DNA from: Pseudomonas sp. GM78 | GTDB taxonomy: Bacteria > Pseudomonadota > Gammaproteobacteria > Pseudomonadales > Pseudomonadaceae | Reading direction: 5' to 3' | Assembly (NCBI RefSeq): GCF_000282475.1 | Contig: NZ_AKJF01000017.1 | Location: forward strand, 62,001-126,000 | DNA: 64,000 nucleotides | The notes under the pieces: model-generated | Databases searched by the model: none | The model's input: the letters and a program-made list of their open reading frames with translations, nothing else | Told to the model about the DNA's origin: nothing | Position numbers and translations under genes: made by a program | In this document: one piece after another, positions 9,271 through 17,568 of the stretch | Numbering within the stretch: position 1 is the first letter of the stretch | Layout of the letters: every line of letters begins with the position of its first letter

Positions 9271-9299
9271 AAGTATAATCAGCGCAACTGTTGATACTT
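9271..9299. promoter_or_regulatory. Dyad between dmlA and dmlR, probable LysR operator
   Basis: Imperfect inverted repeat with 12-base arms matching at 10 positions (AAGTATAATCAG / CTGTTGATACTT) around CGCAA. It contains T-N11-A-like spacing and lies in the 104-base divergent spacer, 13 bases before the regulator start. Position and symmetry fit autoregulation plus control of dmlA. Confidence 0.55.
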
Positions 9300-9311
9300 A
9301 TTATCCGAACT

Positions 9312-10226
9312 GTGAACAATCTACCGAACCTGGAAGACCTCAACGTCTTCGTCCATGTTGCCCGGCGCTCCAGCTTCTCCAGCGCCGCCGCCGAACTGGG
9401 CATGTCCACCGCGTTCATCAGCAAACGCATTCGCCTGCTCGAGCAGAACCTCGGCGTGCGCCTGCTGCATCGCACCACCCGCCGGGTGTCGGTGAGTGAC
9501 GATGGCGAGCGGATCTACCAGTGGGCGTTGCGCATCCTCGACTCCGTGCAGCGCATGGGCGATGACGTCAGTGCGCAGCACCGCGAGCCCAGCGGGCAAC
9601 TGCGGATCGCCAGCAGCCTCGGACTGGGCCGGCGCTTCGTCGCCCCTGCCCTTTCGGAACTGGCCGAGCGCTACCCGCAACTGGACATCCGCCTCGATGT
9701 ACAGGACCGCTTGATCGATCTGATCGACGAAGGCTTCGACCTCGACGTGCGGGTCGGCAACGAAATCGATCCGCACCTCATCGCCAAGCCGCTGGCGCGC
9801 AATCGCCGGGTACTCTGCGCCGCGCCGGCGTACCTGGAACGGCACGGCACACCGCGCACACTGGCGGAGCTGGCGACACACGATTGCCTGGTGATCAAGG
9901 AGCGCGATCACCCCTTCGGGGTCTGGCACCTGCAAGGGCCGGAAGGCGAGGAACAAGTGAAAGTGACGGGCTCGCTGTCGTCCAATCACGGTGAAGTGGT
10001 GCACCAGTGGTGCATCGATGGCCGAGGCATTCTGCTGCGCTCATGGTGGGACGTGTACGACAGCCTGGAGGACGGGCGCCTCGTGCAGGTATTGCCCGAG
10101 TACAGGCAGGCGGCGGACATCTGGGCGGTGTACACGGCGCCCCTCGCCACTTCGGCCAAGGTGCGGGTGGCTGTTGAATGCCTGCGGCAGTACTTTGCCG
10201 AGCGCTACAGCCTGCCGCAAACGTGA
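9312..10226 (+). CDS. dmlR: LysR-family regulator (DmlR-like)
   Basis: 304 residues. The N-terminal winged HTH (LEDLNVFVHVARRSSFSSAAAELGMSTAFISKRIRLLEQNLG) is followed by RTTRRVSVSDDGERIYQWA and a LysR effector domain, in the subgroup that includes DmlR and AaeR-like proteins. I chose the GTG at 9312 (VNNLPNLEDL) because the TTG 21 bases upstream lies in the dyad and lacks a ribosome site. It is divergent from dmlA, as yeaT is in E. coli, so malate or a carnitine intermediate is the likely inducer. Confidence 0.85.
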   Translation: MNNLPNLEDLNVFVHVARRSSFSSAAAELGMSTAFISKRIRLLEQNLGVRLLHRTTRRVSVSDDGERIYQWALRILDSVQRMGDDVSAQHREPSGQLRIASSLGLGRRFVAPALSELAERYPQLDIRLDVQDRLIDLIDEGFDLDVRVGNEIDPHLIAKPLARNRRVLCAAPAYLERHGTPRTLAELATHDCLVIKERDHPFGVWHLQGPEGEEQVKVTGSLSSNHGEVVHQWCIDGRGILLRSWWDVYDSLEDGRLVQVLPEYRQAADIWAVYTAPLATSAKVRVAVECLRQYFAERYSLPQT

Positions 10227-10283
10227 ATCAGCAGGCTAAGCCCAGAGGCAACATTCAGTCAGTCCCCCGATCGCTGCGCACCC

Positions 10284-11615
10284 TCAGGCAGACTTCAGCG
10301 CAAACCGCGAAACCGGGCGACTCAGGCCGTAATGCTCGCGCAGGGTGGTACCCGCATAGTCCTCGCGAAACAGCCCACGCTTGCGCAGGATCGGCAGCAC
10401 TTCATCGAGGAATACTTCAAAGCCCTCGGGGAACGCCGGCGGCATCACGTTGAAGCCATCGGCGGCGCCGCTGCGGAACCACTGTTCGATCAGGTCGGCA
10501 ATTTGCACCGGCGTACCCACCGGCACCCAATGCCCGCGAGCACCAGCCAGGCGGTTGATCAACTGGCGCAGGGTCGGTTGCTCGCGGTCGACGATGTCGA
10601 TGATCAGCTTGAAGCGACTGGCTTGGCTCTCGCCGCCTTCAAAGTTGATCAGGTGACGTGGGAATGGTGCATCCAGGTCCTGACCGGACAGGTCCACACC
10701 CAGCAGGCGGCGCAGCTGGCCCAGCGCGACGTGCGGCAGTACCAGGTCGTTGAGTTCGTCGAACTTGCGCTGGGCTTCGGCTTCGGTGCTACCGATGTAG
10801 GGGCTGATACCCGGGAGAATTTTCAGCTGGCGAGGGTCGCGCCCCACTGCCCTCGCCCGCGCGCGGATATCGTTGGCGAATTCGCTCGCGCTGTGCAGGG
10901 TCTGGTGGGCGGTGAAGATCGCTTCGGCATGCTTTGATGCGAAATCACGGCCATCCTCGGACGAGCCGGCCTGCACTTGCACCGGCCTCCCTTGCGGGGA
11001 GCGTGGCGAGTTGAACGGGCCCTTGACCCGGTAGTGCGTGCCCACATGGTTGATCGAGTGCACTTTCGCACCGTTGGCGAACACCCCCGCCTCCTTGTCC
11101 AGCACCAGCGCATCGTCCTCCCAGCTGTCCCACAGGTCACCCACCACCTGCACGAATTCTTCGGCCTTGGCATAGCGGTCATGGGCCGACGGATGTTGGT
11201 CCAGGCCGAAATTGGCAGCGGCGGCCGCCAGGGACGTTGTGACGATGTTCCAGCCGGCGCGGCCCTTGCTCAGGTGATCCAGCGCGCTGAACGAACGGGC
11301 CAGGTTGTAGGGCTCGCTGTAGGTGGTGCTGGCCGTGGCGATCAGGCCGATGCGTTGGGTCACCGCGGCAATCGCCGCCAGCCAGGTCACCGGTTCGAAA
11401 CGAATGCGCAGGCCTTCGCGGTCGCTTTCGGCCAGGGATGGCGAATCGGCGAAGAAAATCGCATCGAGCTTTTCCCGTTCCGCTCTCAGTGCAAGCTGTT
11501 GGTAGTAGCCGATGTCCATGGACGTTTCCGGCACTGACTGCGGGTGACGCCACGCGGCTTCGTGATGACCATTGGGGTAGATGAAGAGGTTGAGGCTGAG
11601 CTGGCGTTCGGTCAT
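10284..11615 (-). CDS. FMNH2-dependent monooxygenase of the bacterial luciferase superfamily (NtaA/SnaA/DszA type)
   Basis: 443-residue LLM-class flavin monooxygenase. The N-terminus LSLNLFIYPNGHHEAAWRHP and the central block WNIVTTS...NFGLDQHPSAHDRYAKAEEFVQVVGDLWDSWEDDALV are diagnostic of the NtaA/SnaA/SoxA(DszA) branch. These enzymes use FMNH2 from a separate reductase to cleave C-N or C-S bonds. It is last in the sulfur operon, so an organosulfur substrate is likely. I chose ATG 11615 (AGGA eight bases upstream) over an ATG 27 codons earlier. No flavin reductase gene is adjacent. Confidence 0.85.
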   Translation of the reverse strand: MTERQLSLNLFIYPNGHHEAAWRHPQSVPETSMDIGYYQQLALRAEREKLDAIFFADSPSLAESDREGLRIRFEPVTWLAAIAAVTQRIGLIATASTTYSEPYNLARSFSALDHLSKGRAGWNIVTTSLAAAAANFGLDQHPSAHDRYAKAEEFVQVVGDLWDSWEDDALVLDKEAGVFANGAKVHSINHVGTHYRVKGPFNSPRSPQGRPVQVQAGSSEDGRDFASKHAEAIFTAHQTLHSASEFANDIRARARAVGRDPRQLKILPGISPYIGSTEAEAQRKFDELNDLVLPHVALGQLRRLLGVDLSGQDLDAPFPRHLINFEGGESQASRFKLIIDIVDREQPTLRQLINRLAGARGHWVPVGTPVQIADLIEQWFRSGAADGFNVMPPAFPEGFEVFLDEVLPILRKRGLFREDYAGTTLREHYGLSRPVSRFALKSA

Positions 11616-11679
11616 ATCCCTGTTCCTGAAATAGAGAGCTTGAGTCAGTGAATCTGAAAAAGGCAGGACAACACGCGAC

Positions 11680-12441
11680 TCAATGCAACTCTGCAAAGTC
11701 GCTCAACACGTCATCGCGCAGGGCGATGAAACGGCTGTCGCTGCGATTGCGCGGGCGCGGCAGATCGACGTCGACAATGCGCCGGATACGCCCCGGATTG
11801 GGCTGCATCACCACCACCCGGTCGCCGAGGAAGACCGCCTCGTCCACATCGTGAGTGACCAGGATCATGGTGATTTTTTCCTTGGCCCAGATGTTCTGCA
11901 GCTCGCCCTGCAGACGTGCGCGGGTCAAGGCGTCGAGGGCGCCCAGTGGCTCATCCAGCAACAACACGCTCGGACGATTGACCAGCCCGCGGGCGATGGC
12001 CACGCGTTGCGCCATGCCGCCGGAAATCTGGTGCGAGTAGGACTCGATGAAGTCCTGCAGGCCGACCAGTTCGATGTGCTCGCGCACGGTGTCGCGCTTC
12101 TGCCCGGCGCTCAGGGGCGAGTTCTTCAGGCCGACCGCGACGTTCTGCTCGACGTTGAGCCAGGGGAATAACCGGTGATCCTGAAACACGATGCCGCGCT
12201 CCAGGCCCGTGCCCTTGATCGGTTTGCCATCGAGCAGGATGCGTCCGTCGAACTCTTCGTCCAGGCCGAGGATCAATCGCAGCAGCGTGGATTTGCCACA
12301 GCCGCTGGCGCCGACGATGCTGATGAACTCGCCAGGGGCGATGTCGAGATAGATGTTCTCGAGTACCTGCAATTGCGTCGAACTGCCCGGTTGGGAGGTG
12401 AACCGCTTGCTGATGTGTTCCAGGGTCAGACCGTTGCTCAT
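11680..12441 (-). CDS. ABC transporter ATP-binding protein (SsuB/TauB/AtsC type)
   Basis: 253-residue nitrate/sulfonate/taurine-class ATPase. Walker A GASGCGKST, Q-loop VFQDHRLFPW, signature ISGGMAQRVAIARGL, Walker B VLLLDEPLGALD and H-loop VTHDVDEAV are all intact. It energises the two permeases encoded immediately upstream. With the adjacent binding protein and AtsK-like dioxygenase, sulfate esters or sulfonates are the likely cargo. Confidence 0.93.
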   Translation of the reverse strand: MSNGLTLEHISKRFTSQPGSSTQLQVLENIYLDIAPGEFISIVGASGCGKSTLLRLILGLDEEFDGRILLDGKPIKGTGLERGIVFQDHRLFPWLNVEQNVAVGLKNSPLSAGQKRDTVREHIELVGLQDFIESYSHQISGGMAQRVAIARGLVNRPSVLLLDEPLGALDALTRARLQGELQNIWAKEKITMILVTHDVDEAVFLGDRVVVMQPNPGRIRRIVDVDLPRPRNRSDSRFIALRDDVLSDFAELH

Positions 12442-12485
12442 GTTGCGATCCTTTTCAATGTGGCATCAGGGAATCAAAGTGGCAA

Positions 12486-13271
12486 TCAGCGCGCAGCGAT
12501 GCCGTACAGGCGCTGCATCCGCCGCTCAAGTGTCCGGGCCAGGGCGTTGAGGCCCCATCCCACCAGGCCGATCACCACCATTCCAAACAGCACCAGGTCC
12601 ATCATGAAATGTTCGCTGCCATCGATCAGCGTGTTGCCGATCCCCTCCCCCGATACCAGCAGGTATTCGGCGCCGATGGTCGCCAGCCAGCTGTAGACCA
12701 GCGCGAGGTAGAGCCCGGTGAAAATCGATGGCAAGGCGGCGGGCAGCATCACCCCGACAATGGTCTGCCAGCGGCTGAAGCCGTACACCCGCGCCACTTC
12801 CAGCAGGTTGGACGGGACGTTGCGCAAACCGTCGCAGGTGTTGACCACCACCGGCACCAGCGCGGCCAGCGACAGGAACACCACCTTGGCCACATCGCCC
12901 AGGCCGAACCACACCGAGATCAGCGGGATCCAGGCGAACAGGGAGATTTGCTTGAAGGTGTTGAAGCTCGGGCCGACCAGACGTTCGAAATGCCGCGAGA
13001 GACCCAGCAGGCAACCCAGTACCAGACCCAGCGCGGTGCCGATAAAAAAGCCGCTGAGGTTGCGCGCCAGGCTCGCCGAAATGGCCCGCCAGAATTTGTC
13101 CGAGGTGATTTGATCCCAGGCCGTCGCCGCGACTTTTTCCGGCGAAACGAACAGTCCCGATTCGCTCCACCCCAGGTTCGAAGCCAGCCACCACAGGGCA
13201 ATCGCCGAGAGGGGCAAGACCCAACCGCGATAGCGGTGGCTACTGTTAGCTGATGACAAAGCTGCACTCAT
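12486..13271 (-). CDS. ABC transporter permease (SsuC/TauC type)
   Basis: 261 residues with about six membrane segments and the BPD_transp_1 fold. The EAA loop is seen in EVARVYGFSRWQTIVGVMLPAALPSIFTGLYLAL. The start ATG overlaps the stop of the preceding permease gene by four bases, so the two are translationally coupled and probably form a heterodimer. Confidence 0.9.
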   Translation of the reverse strand: MSAALSSANSSHRYRGWVLPLSAIALWWLASNLGWSESGLFVSPEKVAATAWDQITSDKFWRAISASLARNLSGFFIGTALGLVLGCLLGLSRHFERLVGPSFNTFKQISLFAWIPLISVWFGLGDVAKVVFLSLAALVPVVVNTCDGLRNVPSNLLEVARVYGFSRWQTIVGVMLPAALPSIFTGLYLALVYSWLATIGAEYLLVSGEGIGNTLIDGSEHFMMDLVLFGMVVIGLVGWGLNALARTLERRMQRLYGIAAR

Positions 13272-14188
13272 GACTGGTGTCCCCCAACCGTTGGCCGACC
13301 GCGATTGAGGCGTTTCTCCGCGTAATCGAAACCGCGATCGATCAACAGACCCAGCGTCCCCACCACCACGACGGCCGCCATCACCAAATCCAGTTGAAAC
13401 AGCTGACGCCCATAGACGATCAGATAACCCAACCCTTCACTCGAAGCCACCAACTCGACCACCACCAGCGACAACCAGGCTTTGGTGAAGCCCAGGCGAA
13501 ACCCGGTAAACAGCGTCGGGATCGCCGCCGGCAAGACGATGGAGGTGACGCTTTGTCGACGGCTGAAGCCGTAGGTCCGGCCGACTTCCAGCAAGCCTTT
13601 GGGCGCCTGGCGGAACGCCTGCAAGGTACACAGGGTGATCGGCACCAGGGCGGCCTTGGCAATCAGCACGTACTTGAGCGTTTCGCCGATGCCGAACAGC
13701 AGCAAGGCAAACGGTAGCCAGCCCAGTACCGGAATTTGCACCAGTGCGTTGAAGGTCGGTAGCAGATAATCCTCCAGCGTCCGCGACAGTCCCATGGCCA
13801 GGCCCAGCGCCACGCCGAGCAAGGCGCCGAGACTGAATCCGACGACAACCCGCTGCAGGCTGGCCGACGCGTTCAGCCACAGATCGCCGTTGCCGACCAG
13901 GTCCGACAGCGCCTGGTAAACATAGGCTGGCGGTGGCAGCACCTGCTCTGAAAGCCAGCCACGTTCCACTCCCACGTACCACAAACCCAGTAACAGCAAC
14001 GGCAACAGCCAGGGCAAGGCCTTGTCACCCAGGCTCAAGGACCAGGCATTGCTGCGCGACAATTTGCTGCGCGGCACCTCGACCTTGCGCACCGGGCGAG
14101 CGGGTGCCGGTGGAAGACGCTTGACGTTGTCGCTCGGCAATGCCGGCGCCCCATACTTCTCGAGTCTTGCGCTCTGTGCCCTGGCCAT
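13268..14188 (-). CDS. ABC transporter permease (SsuC/AtsB type)
   Basis: 306 residues: a basic, Pro-rich cytoplasmic N-terminal extension of about 55 residues (RPVRKVEVPRSKLSRSN), then about six membrane segments and the EAA loop EVGRTYGFSRRQSVTSIVLPAAIPTLFTGFRLG. It is a paralogue of the next permease. Two unequal permeases with one ATPase are seen in ats-type loci, whereas ssu loci usually have a single permease. Confidence 0.9.
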   Translation of the reverse strand: MARAQSARLEKYGAPALPSDNVKRLPPAPARPVRKVEVPRSKLSRSNAWSLSLGDKALPWLLPLLLLGLWYVGVERGWLSEQVLPPPAYVYQALSDLVGNGDLWLNASASLQRVVVGFSLGALLGVALGLAMGLSRTLEDYLLPTFNALVQIPVLGWLPFALLLFGIGETLKYVLIAKAALVPITLCTLQAFRQAPKGLLEVGRTYGFSRRQSVTSIVLPAAIPTLFTGFRLGFTKAWLSLVVVELVASSEGLGYLIVYGRQLFQLDLVMAAVVVVGTLGLLIDRGFDYAEKRLNRGRPTVGGHQS

Positions 14189-14192
14189 TTGC

Positions 14193-15305
14193 CTAGCTCC
14201 CTTGCTTGCTGGTCGTCGTGACCGCTACCGCGTTACCCGCCGGCTGCTTGCCATCCGGGCCGTAGGGCGTCCAGTAGTTTTCCAGTCCCTTGGCCTTGAG
14301 GGCTTTGTGCAAATAGCTGGTCTCGAACCAGCCATCGATACTGACCGGGCGACGGATGAGTTTTTCTTCCTTGGCCTGGTCCGCCACGGCCTGGTAGCGG
14401 CTGAGCAGGAAGTTGTCGACCAGAGGCGAAGCCCTGTCCCTGAGGGGGACCCCGGTGAAGTCGGCACGCAATGAATCGGCGGGGTCGTTGCTCTTGGCCC
14501 ATTCGGCGAAGACTTCGTCGCGATGGCTGTCGTCCGATGTCCACTTCGCCGCATCCACCAGCGTGTCGACGACCTTTTGCACCTTGTCCGGGTGCTCTTT
14601 CTCATAATCACCGCGAACCACCAGCGCCGTCTGCCGGGTGTAGCGCACGTCCTGTTCGGGATTGTTGTAGACGATGTCGATCAGGCCTTTATCACGCAGC
14701 TTGAACAACTCACGCCCGCCGAATGCGGCGTCCACGCCGTTGGAAATCAATGCCGCCTGAGAGCTGCCGGTATCGAGATTGATAGCCTTGATATCGCGCT
14801 CGGTCAGCCCGTGTTCCGCCAGCAGATTGATCATCACCAGGTGGCCGTTGGTGCCCCGGAAGATCGCGACTTTTTTGCCTTTGAGGTCCTCGATGGTTTT
14901 CACAGACGAGCCCTTGGGCACCGCCAGATAAAGATTGGCGCGCACACCCAATGCCGCCAGCAACCTGGTGTCCAGTCCGTTGGAACGCCCGACGACCGCC
15001 GGCAGATCGCCCTGGTAGGCGAAGTCCAGTTGCTGGTTGGAAAAGGCTTCGTTGACCGCAGGCCCGGCCCCCTTGAAGAAGTACCACTGCACTTCGGTCC
15101 CGGTGCCGGCGAAGGCTTTCTCCAGCAGCTGCTGATTGCGCACGATGCCCAGCGTCGAACCGCTGAAGGTCACCGGGTCACCGCCGCCGGCTGTCGCTAC
15201 ACCGATGCGCAACACATCGGCCTCGGCCACGGGTATCACCAAAACTGCAGCTAGTGCTGCCGCGATGCTGCCTTTTTTGAACAGGCGAATGCCATTGAGC
15301 TTCAT
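14193..15305 (-). CDS. Periplasmic substrate-binding protein for sulfate esters/sulfonates (AtsR-like)
   Basis: 370 residues. The signal peptide (KKGSIAAALAAVLVIPVAEA) is followed by an SsuA/TauA-type periplasmic fold (VLRIGVATAGGGDPVTFSGSTLGIVRNQQLLEKAF; DLPAVVGRSNGLDTRLLA; FRGTNGHLVMINLLAEHGL). It captures substrate for the two permeases. It lies between the AtsK-like gene and the permeases, the arrangement of the Pseudomonas putida ats genes. AtsR is the favoured assignment, but SsuA-like sulfonate binding is possible. Confidence 0.88.
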   Translation of the reverse strand: MKLNGIRLFKKGSIAAALAAVLVIPVAEADVLRIGVATAGGGDPVTFSGSTLGIVRNQQLLEKAFAGTGTEVQWYFFKGAGPAVNEAFSNQQLDFAYQGDLPAVVGRSNGLDTRLLAALGVRANLYLAVPKGSSVKTIEDLKGKKVAIFRGTNGHLVMINLLAEHGLTERDIKAINLDTGSSQAALISNGVDAAFGGRELFKLRDKGLIDIVYNNPEQDVRYTRQTALVVRGDYEKEHPDKVQKVVDTLVDAAKWTSDDSHRDEVFAEWAKSNDPADSLRADFTGVPLRDRASPLVDNFLLSRYQAVADQAKEEKLIRRPVSIDGWFETSYLHKALKAKGLENYWTPYGPDGKQPAGNAVAVTTTSKQGS

Positions 15306-15338
15306 GTCAGCCTTCCTTGTACCGATGAGAGTCGCTCG

Positions 15339-16250
15339 TCAGGCGGCGAGGTGTTTTTTGTCGGCTTCGGTTTTCGGCGAACGCGCATCCACGCTCGGCT
15401 TGAGCGCCTGGCTCAGGCGACCATCGACCCCCACCGGAACATCACCGTCGATGGTGGTGCGGCGCACGATGCGCTGGGCATCCCCGTAATCGTTGATCGC
15501 GATGTGCTGGGTGGCGCGGTTGTCCCAGATCACCACATCGCCCTCCTGCCAGCGCCAGCGCACGGTGTTGTCGACATGGGTAATACGGTCGTGAAACAGG
15601 CGGATCAGTTGTTTGGAGTCGCTGGCACTTACCCCCTGGATCTGTTTGACAAAGTGCCCCAACAACAAACTTCTTTCACCCGACTCCGGATGTACTCGAA
15701 CTAAGGGATGTTCGGTTTCGTAGATTTCCGCGGTGAACTGTTCACGATAACGCTTGAGTCCCGATTCATCGGTATTACGCGGCACTGCGTAGTCATACAA
15801 GTTGGTGTGCAACGCGCGAAGATTATCCGCCAGTTGTTTTAACGGGTCTGGCAGATCGGCGTAGGCCGCTGCCGTATTGGCCCATACCGTGTCGCCGCCA
15901 AAGGGAGGAATAACCACACCTCGCAAGATGGAAATCTTCGGGTAATTGGCCACGAAGGTCACATCGGTGTGCCAGGAATTGGCGCGGGTTTCCCTGGCAT
16001 CCAGATGCAGGATCGCGGCGCCCTGCTCGGCGGAACGCACGGTCGGGTGCGGCACCTGATCCCCGAAGCGGCGGGAAAAAGCCTCGTGTCCGGCGTCATC
16101 CAGATGTTGGTCGCGAAAGAACAGCACTTTATATTTCAGCAATGCCTGATTAATGAATTCGAATGCCTCGGCGCTGATATCCCCTCCCAACTTCACGCCT
16201 TCCAGTTGCGCTCCAATTCGACCAGCGACCGGTTTGATTTGAATAGTCAT
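15339..16250 (-). CDS. atsK: Fe(II)/2-oxoglutarate-dependent alkylsulfatase (AtsK-like, TauD family)
   Basis: 303-residue TauD-family dioxygenase. The iron triad is H94-x-D96 (NSWHTDVTF) and H249 (NRATQHIAINDY); Arg near 260-264 binds 2-oxoglutarate. Segments such as HPVAGRIGA-like VAGRIGAQLEGVKL, YETEHPLVRVHP and EVPVGVDG-like DVPVGVDGRLS match AtsK, which cleaves alkyl sulfate esters to aldehyde plus sulfate, more closely than TauD. I chose ATG 16250 because a perfect AGGAGG is seven bases upstream. It is first in its operon and probably induced by sulfate starvation. TauD-like sulfonate cleavage is the alternative. Confidence 0.85.
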   Translation of the reverse strand: MTIQIKPVAGRIGAQLEGVKLGGDISAEAFEFINQALLKYKVLFFRDQHLDDAGHEAFSRRFGDQVPHPTVRSAEQGAAILHLDARETRANSWHTDVTFVANYPKISILRGVVIPPFGGDTVWANTAAAYADLPDPLKQLADNLRALHTNLYDYAVPRNTDESGLKRYREQFTAEIYETEHPLVRVHPESGERSLLLGHFVKQIQGVSASDSKQLIRLFHDRITHVDNTVRWRWQEGDVVIWDNRATQHIAINDYGDAQRIVRRTTIDGDVPVGVDGRLSQALKPSVDARSPKTEADKKHLAA

Positions 16251-16397
16251 CGAGCTACCTCCTGTCTCACGAGTTGTTGTGGGACAGATCATAAAGACAT
16301 AAAAGCAGTGATGACTAATCACAAATTATTCTAAAGATAGATTAAGTGCTATATAACAAACGCGATATTCAATTCAGATAAAAGCTATAAACCTCCT

Positions 16398-16413
16398 GTT
16401 ATTAGCTAATAAC
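16398..16413. promoter_or_regulatory. 16-bp perfect palindrome upstream of atsK
   Basis: GTTATTAGCTAATAAC is a perfect palindrome in the AT-rich 222-base spacer between atsK and the LysR gene, about 150 bases upstream of the atsK ATG. It may be an operator for a LysR-type sulfur regulator. It could also mark the 3' end of the LysR message, although its stem is too AT-rich for a good terminator. Confidence 0.4.
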
Positions 16414-16472
16414 TTTTTAAAAGCAATATGAAACGAAAGTGCAAACCACCCCACTATTTTGGCTCCCCGCCC

Positions 16473-17426
16473 TCAAATCAACAGCTCCAGCGTATCGAAC
16501 AACTCGACATCTTCCGGCCGTGCCGAGCGGGCGCGGCGGCGGATGACCTGGAACAGGCAATCGACGAAGCATTGTGCGGCGACACCCAACTGGGCGTTGC
16601 GTGGATTGACGATACCGATGGTGTCGGTAGAGAAGCTTTCCGCCAGTGCCAGCCGCGCTACCCGTTCGCGATAGATCGGCACGATCAGCATCGGCTCGGG
16701 AAAATAGCTGAGCATGTCGGTCTGCTCGATCAACGATAAGGTCAGCTGCGGCGAATGCGCGCGGTGGATGTGCTGCATGTCGATCTGCGCGCCGTGCTGC
16801 CAGAACAACTCGGTCATCAGGCCTTCGTGGCTGGCATCCGGATAATTGACCACCCAGTCCTGATCCAGCAAGTCGTGGATGGAACGGCTGTCGCGGCGTG
16901 GATGAGCATGGCGGGCCACCACGGCCATCCGGTAGGAACAGATCGGCTCACAGACGAACTCCGGGCGCGGCAGCAACGAAGACACCAGCCCCACCGCAAA
17001 CTCCATCGTGCCGTCGCGCAATCGTGGCAAGGTTACCGCCATCAGCCCTTCGAAGATTTCCAGGCGCACACGGGGCATTCGTTGGCGGAACAGCGTGACG
17101 ACCTCGGGCAACAGGGTCATGCCCATCCACGGCGAAATACCCAGGCGCAAATGCCCCTCGGCCTGGTCGCTCAGGTGCGCCAACTCCAACTGCGCACGCT
17201 CGAGTTGACTGAGCATCTGCCGCGCATGCTGCAACAGCGATTGGCCATAGGGCGTCAGCACCACCCCGCTGGCATTGCGCACCAGCAAAGGCAATTGCAG
17301 ATGTTCCTCCAGCTCACGCAGGGCCTTGGCCACGGCCGTCTGCGAGACGTCCAGTTGCCGCGCCGCCGCGCGAATACTCCCGCAATCGGCAATCATCACC
17401 AGCGCGCGCAATTGATGCAGCTTCAT
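16473..17426 (-). CDS. LysR-family transcriptional regulator
   Basis: 317 residues. HTH at the N-terminus (MKLHQLRALVMIADCGSIRAAARQLDVSQTAVAKALRELE) and a LysR effector domain with LRLGISPWMGMTLLPEVVTLF. It resembles the CynR/TsaR/AbgR-like regulators that sit beside aminoacyl-amidohydrolases. It is divergent from the M20 amidohydrolase gene, which it probably controls, while its 3' end faces atsK. Inducer unknown. Confidence 0.85.
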   Translation of the reverse strand: MKLHQLRALVMIADCGSIRAAARQLDVSQTAVAKALRELEEHLQLPLLVRNASGVVLTPYGQSLLQHARQMLSQLERAQLELAHLSDQAEGHLRLGISPWMGMTLLPEVVTLFRQRMPRVRLEIFEGLMAVTLPRLRDGTMEFAVGLVSSLLPRPEFVCEPICSYRMAVVARHAHPRRDSRSIHDLLDQDWVVNYPDASHEGLMTELFWQHGAQIDMQHIHRAHSPQLTLSLIEQTDMLSYFPEPMLIVPIYRERVARLALAESFSTDTIGIVNPRNAQLGVAAQCFVDCLFQVIRRRARSARPEDVELFDTLELLI

Positions 17427-17451
17427 CCTTTCCTCCTGGCTCCGCAGGTGT

Positions 17452-17464
17452 AAACCCTGGGTTT
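17452..17464. promoter_or_regulatory. AAACCC-T-GGGTTT dyad in divergent spacer
   Basis: Perfect 6-base arms around one base, in the 142-base spacer between the LysR gene and the amidohydrolase gene, 26 bases upstream of the LysR ATG. It is a plausible LysR site for autoregulation and divergent control. Confidence 0.4.
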
Positions 17465-17568
17465 TCAGCCCCGCTTTTTTGCGACTGCCGCCGCTTTCGC
17501 CAACTCATTAGGATCGCAGGGTATCAGTCGGACATCCAAAAACGACCAATAAAAACGAGGAACCTGTG

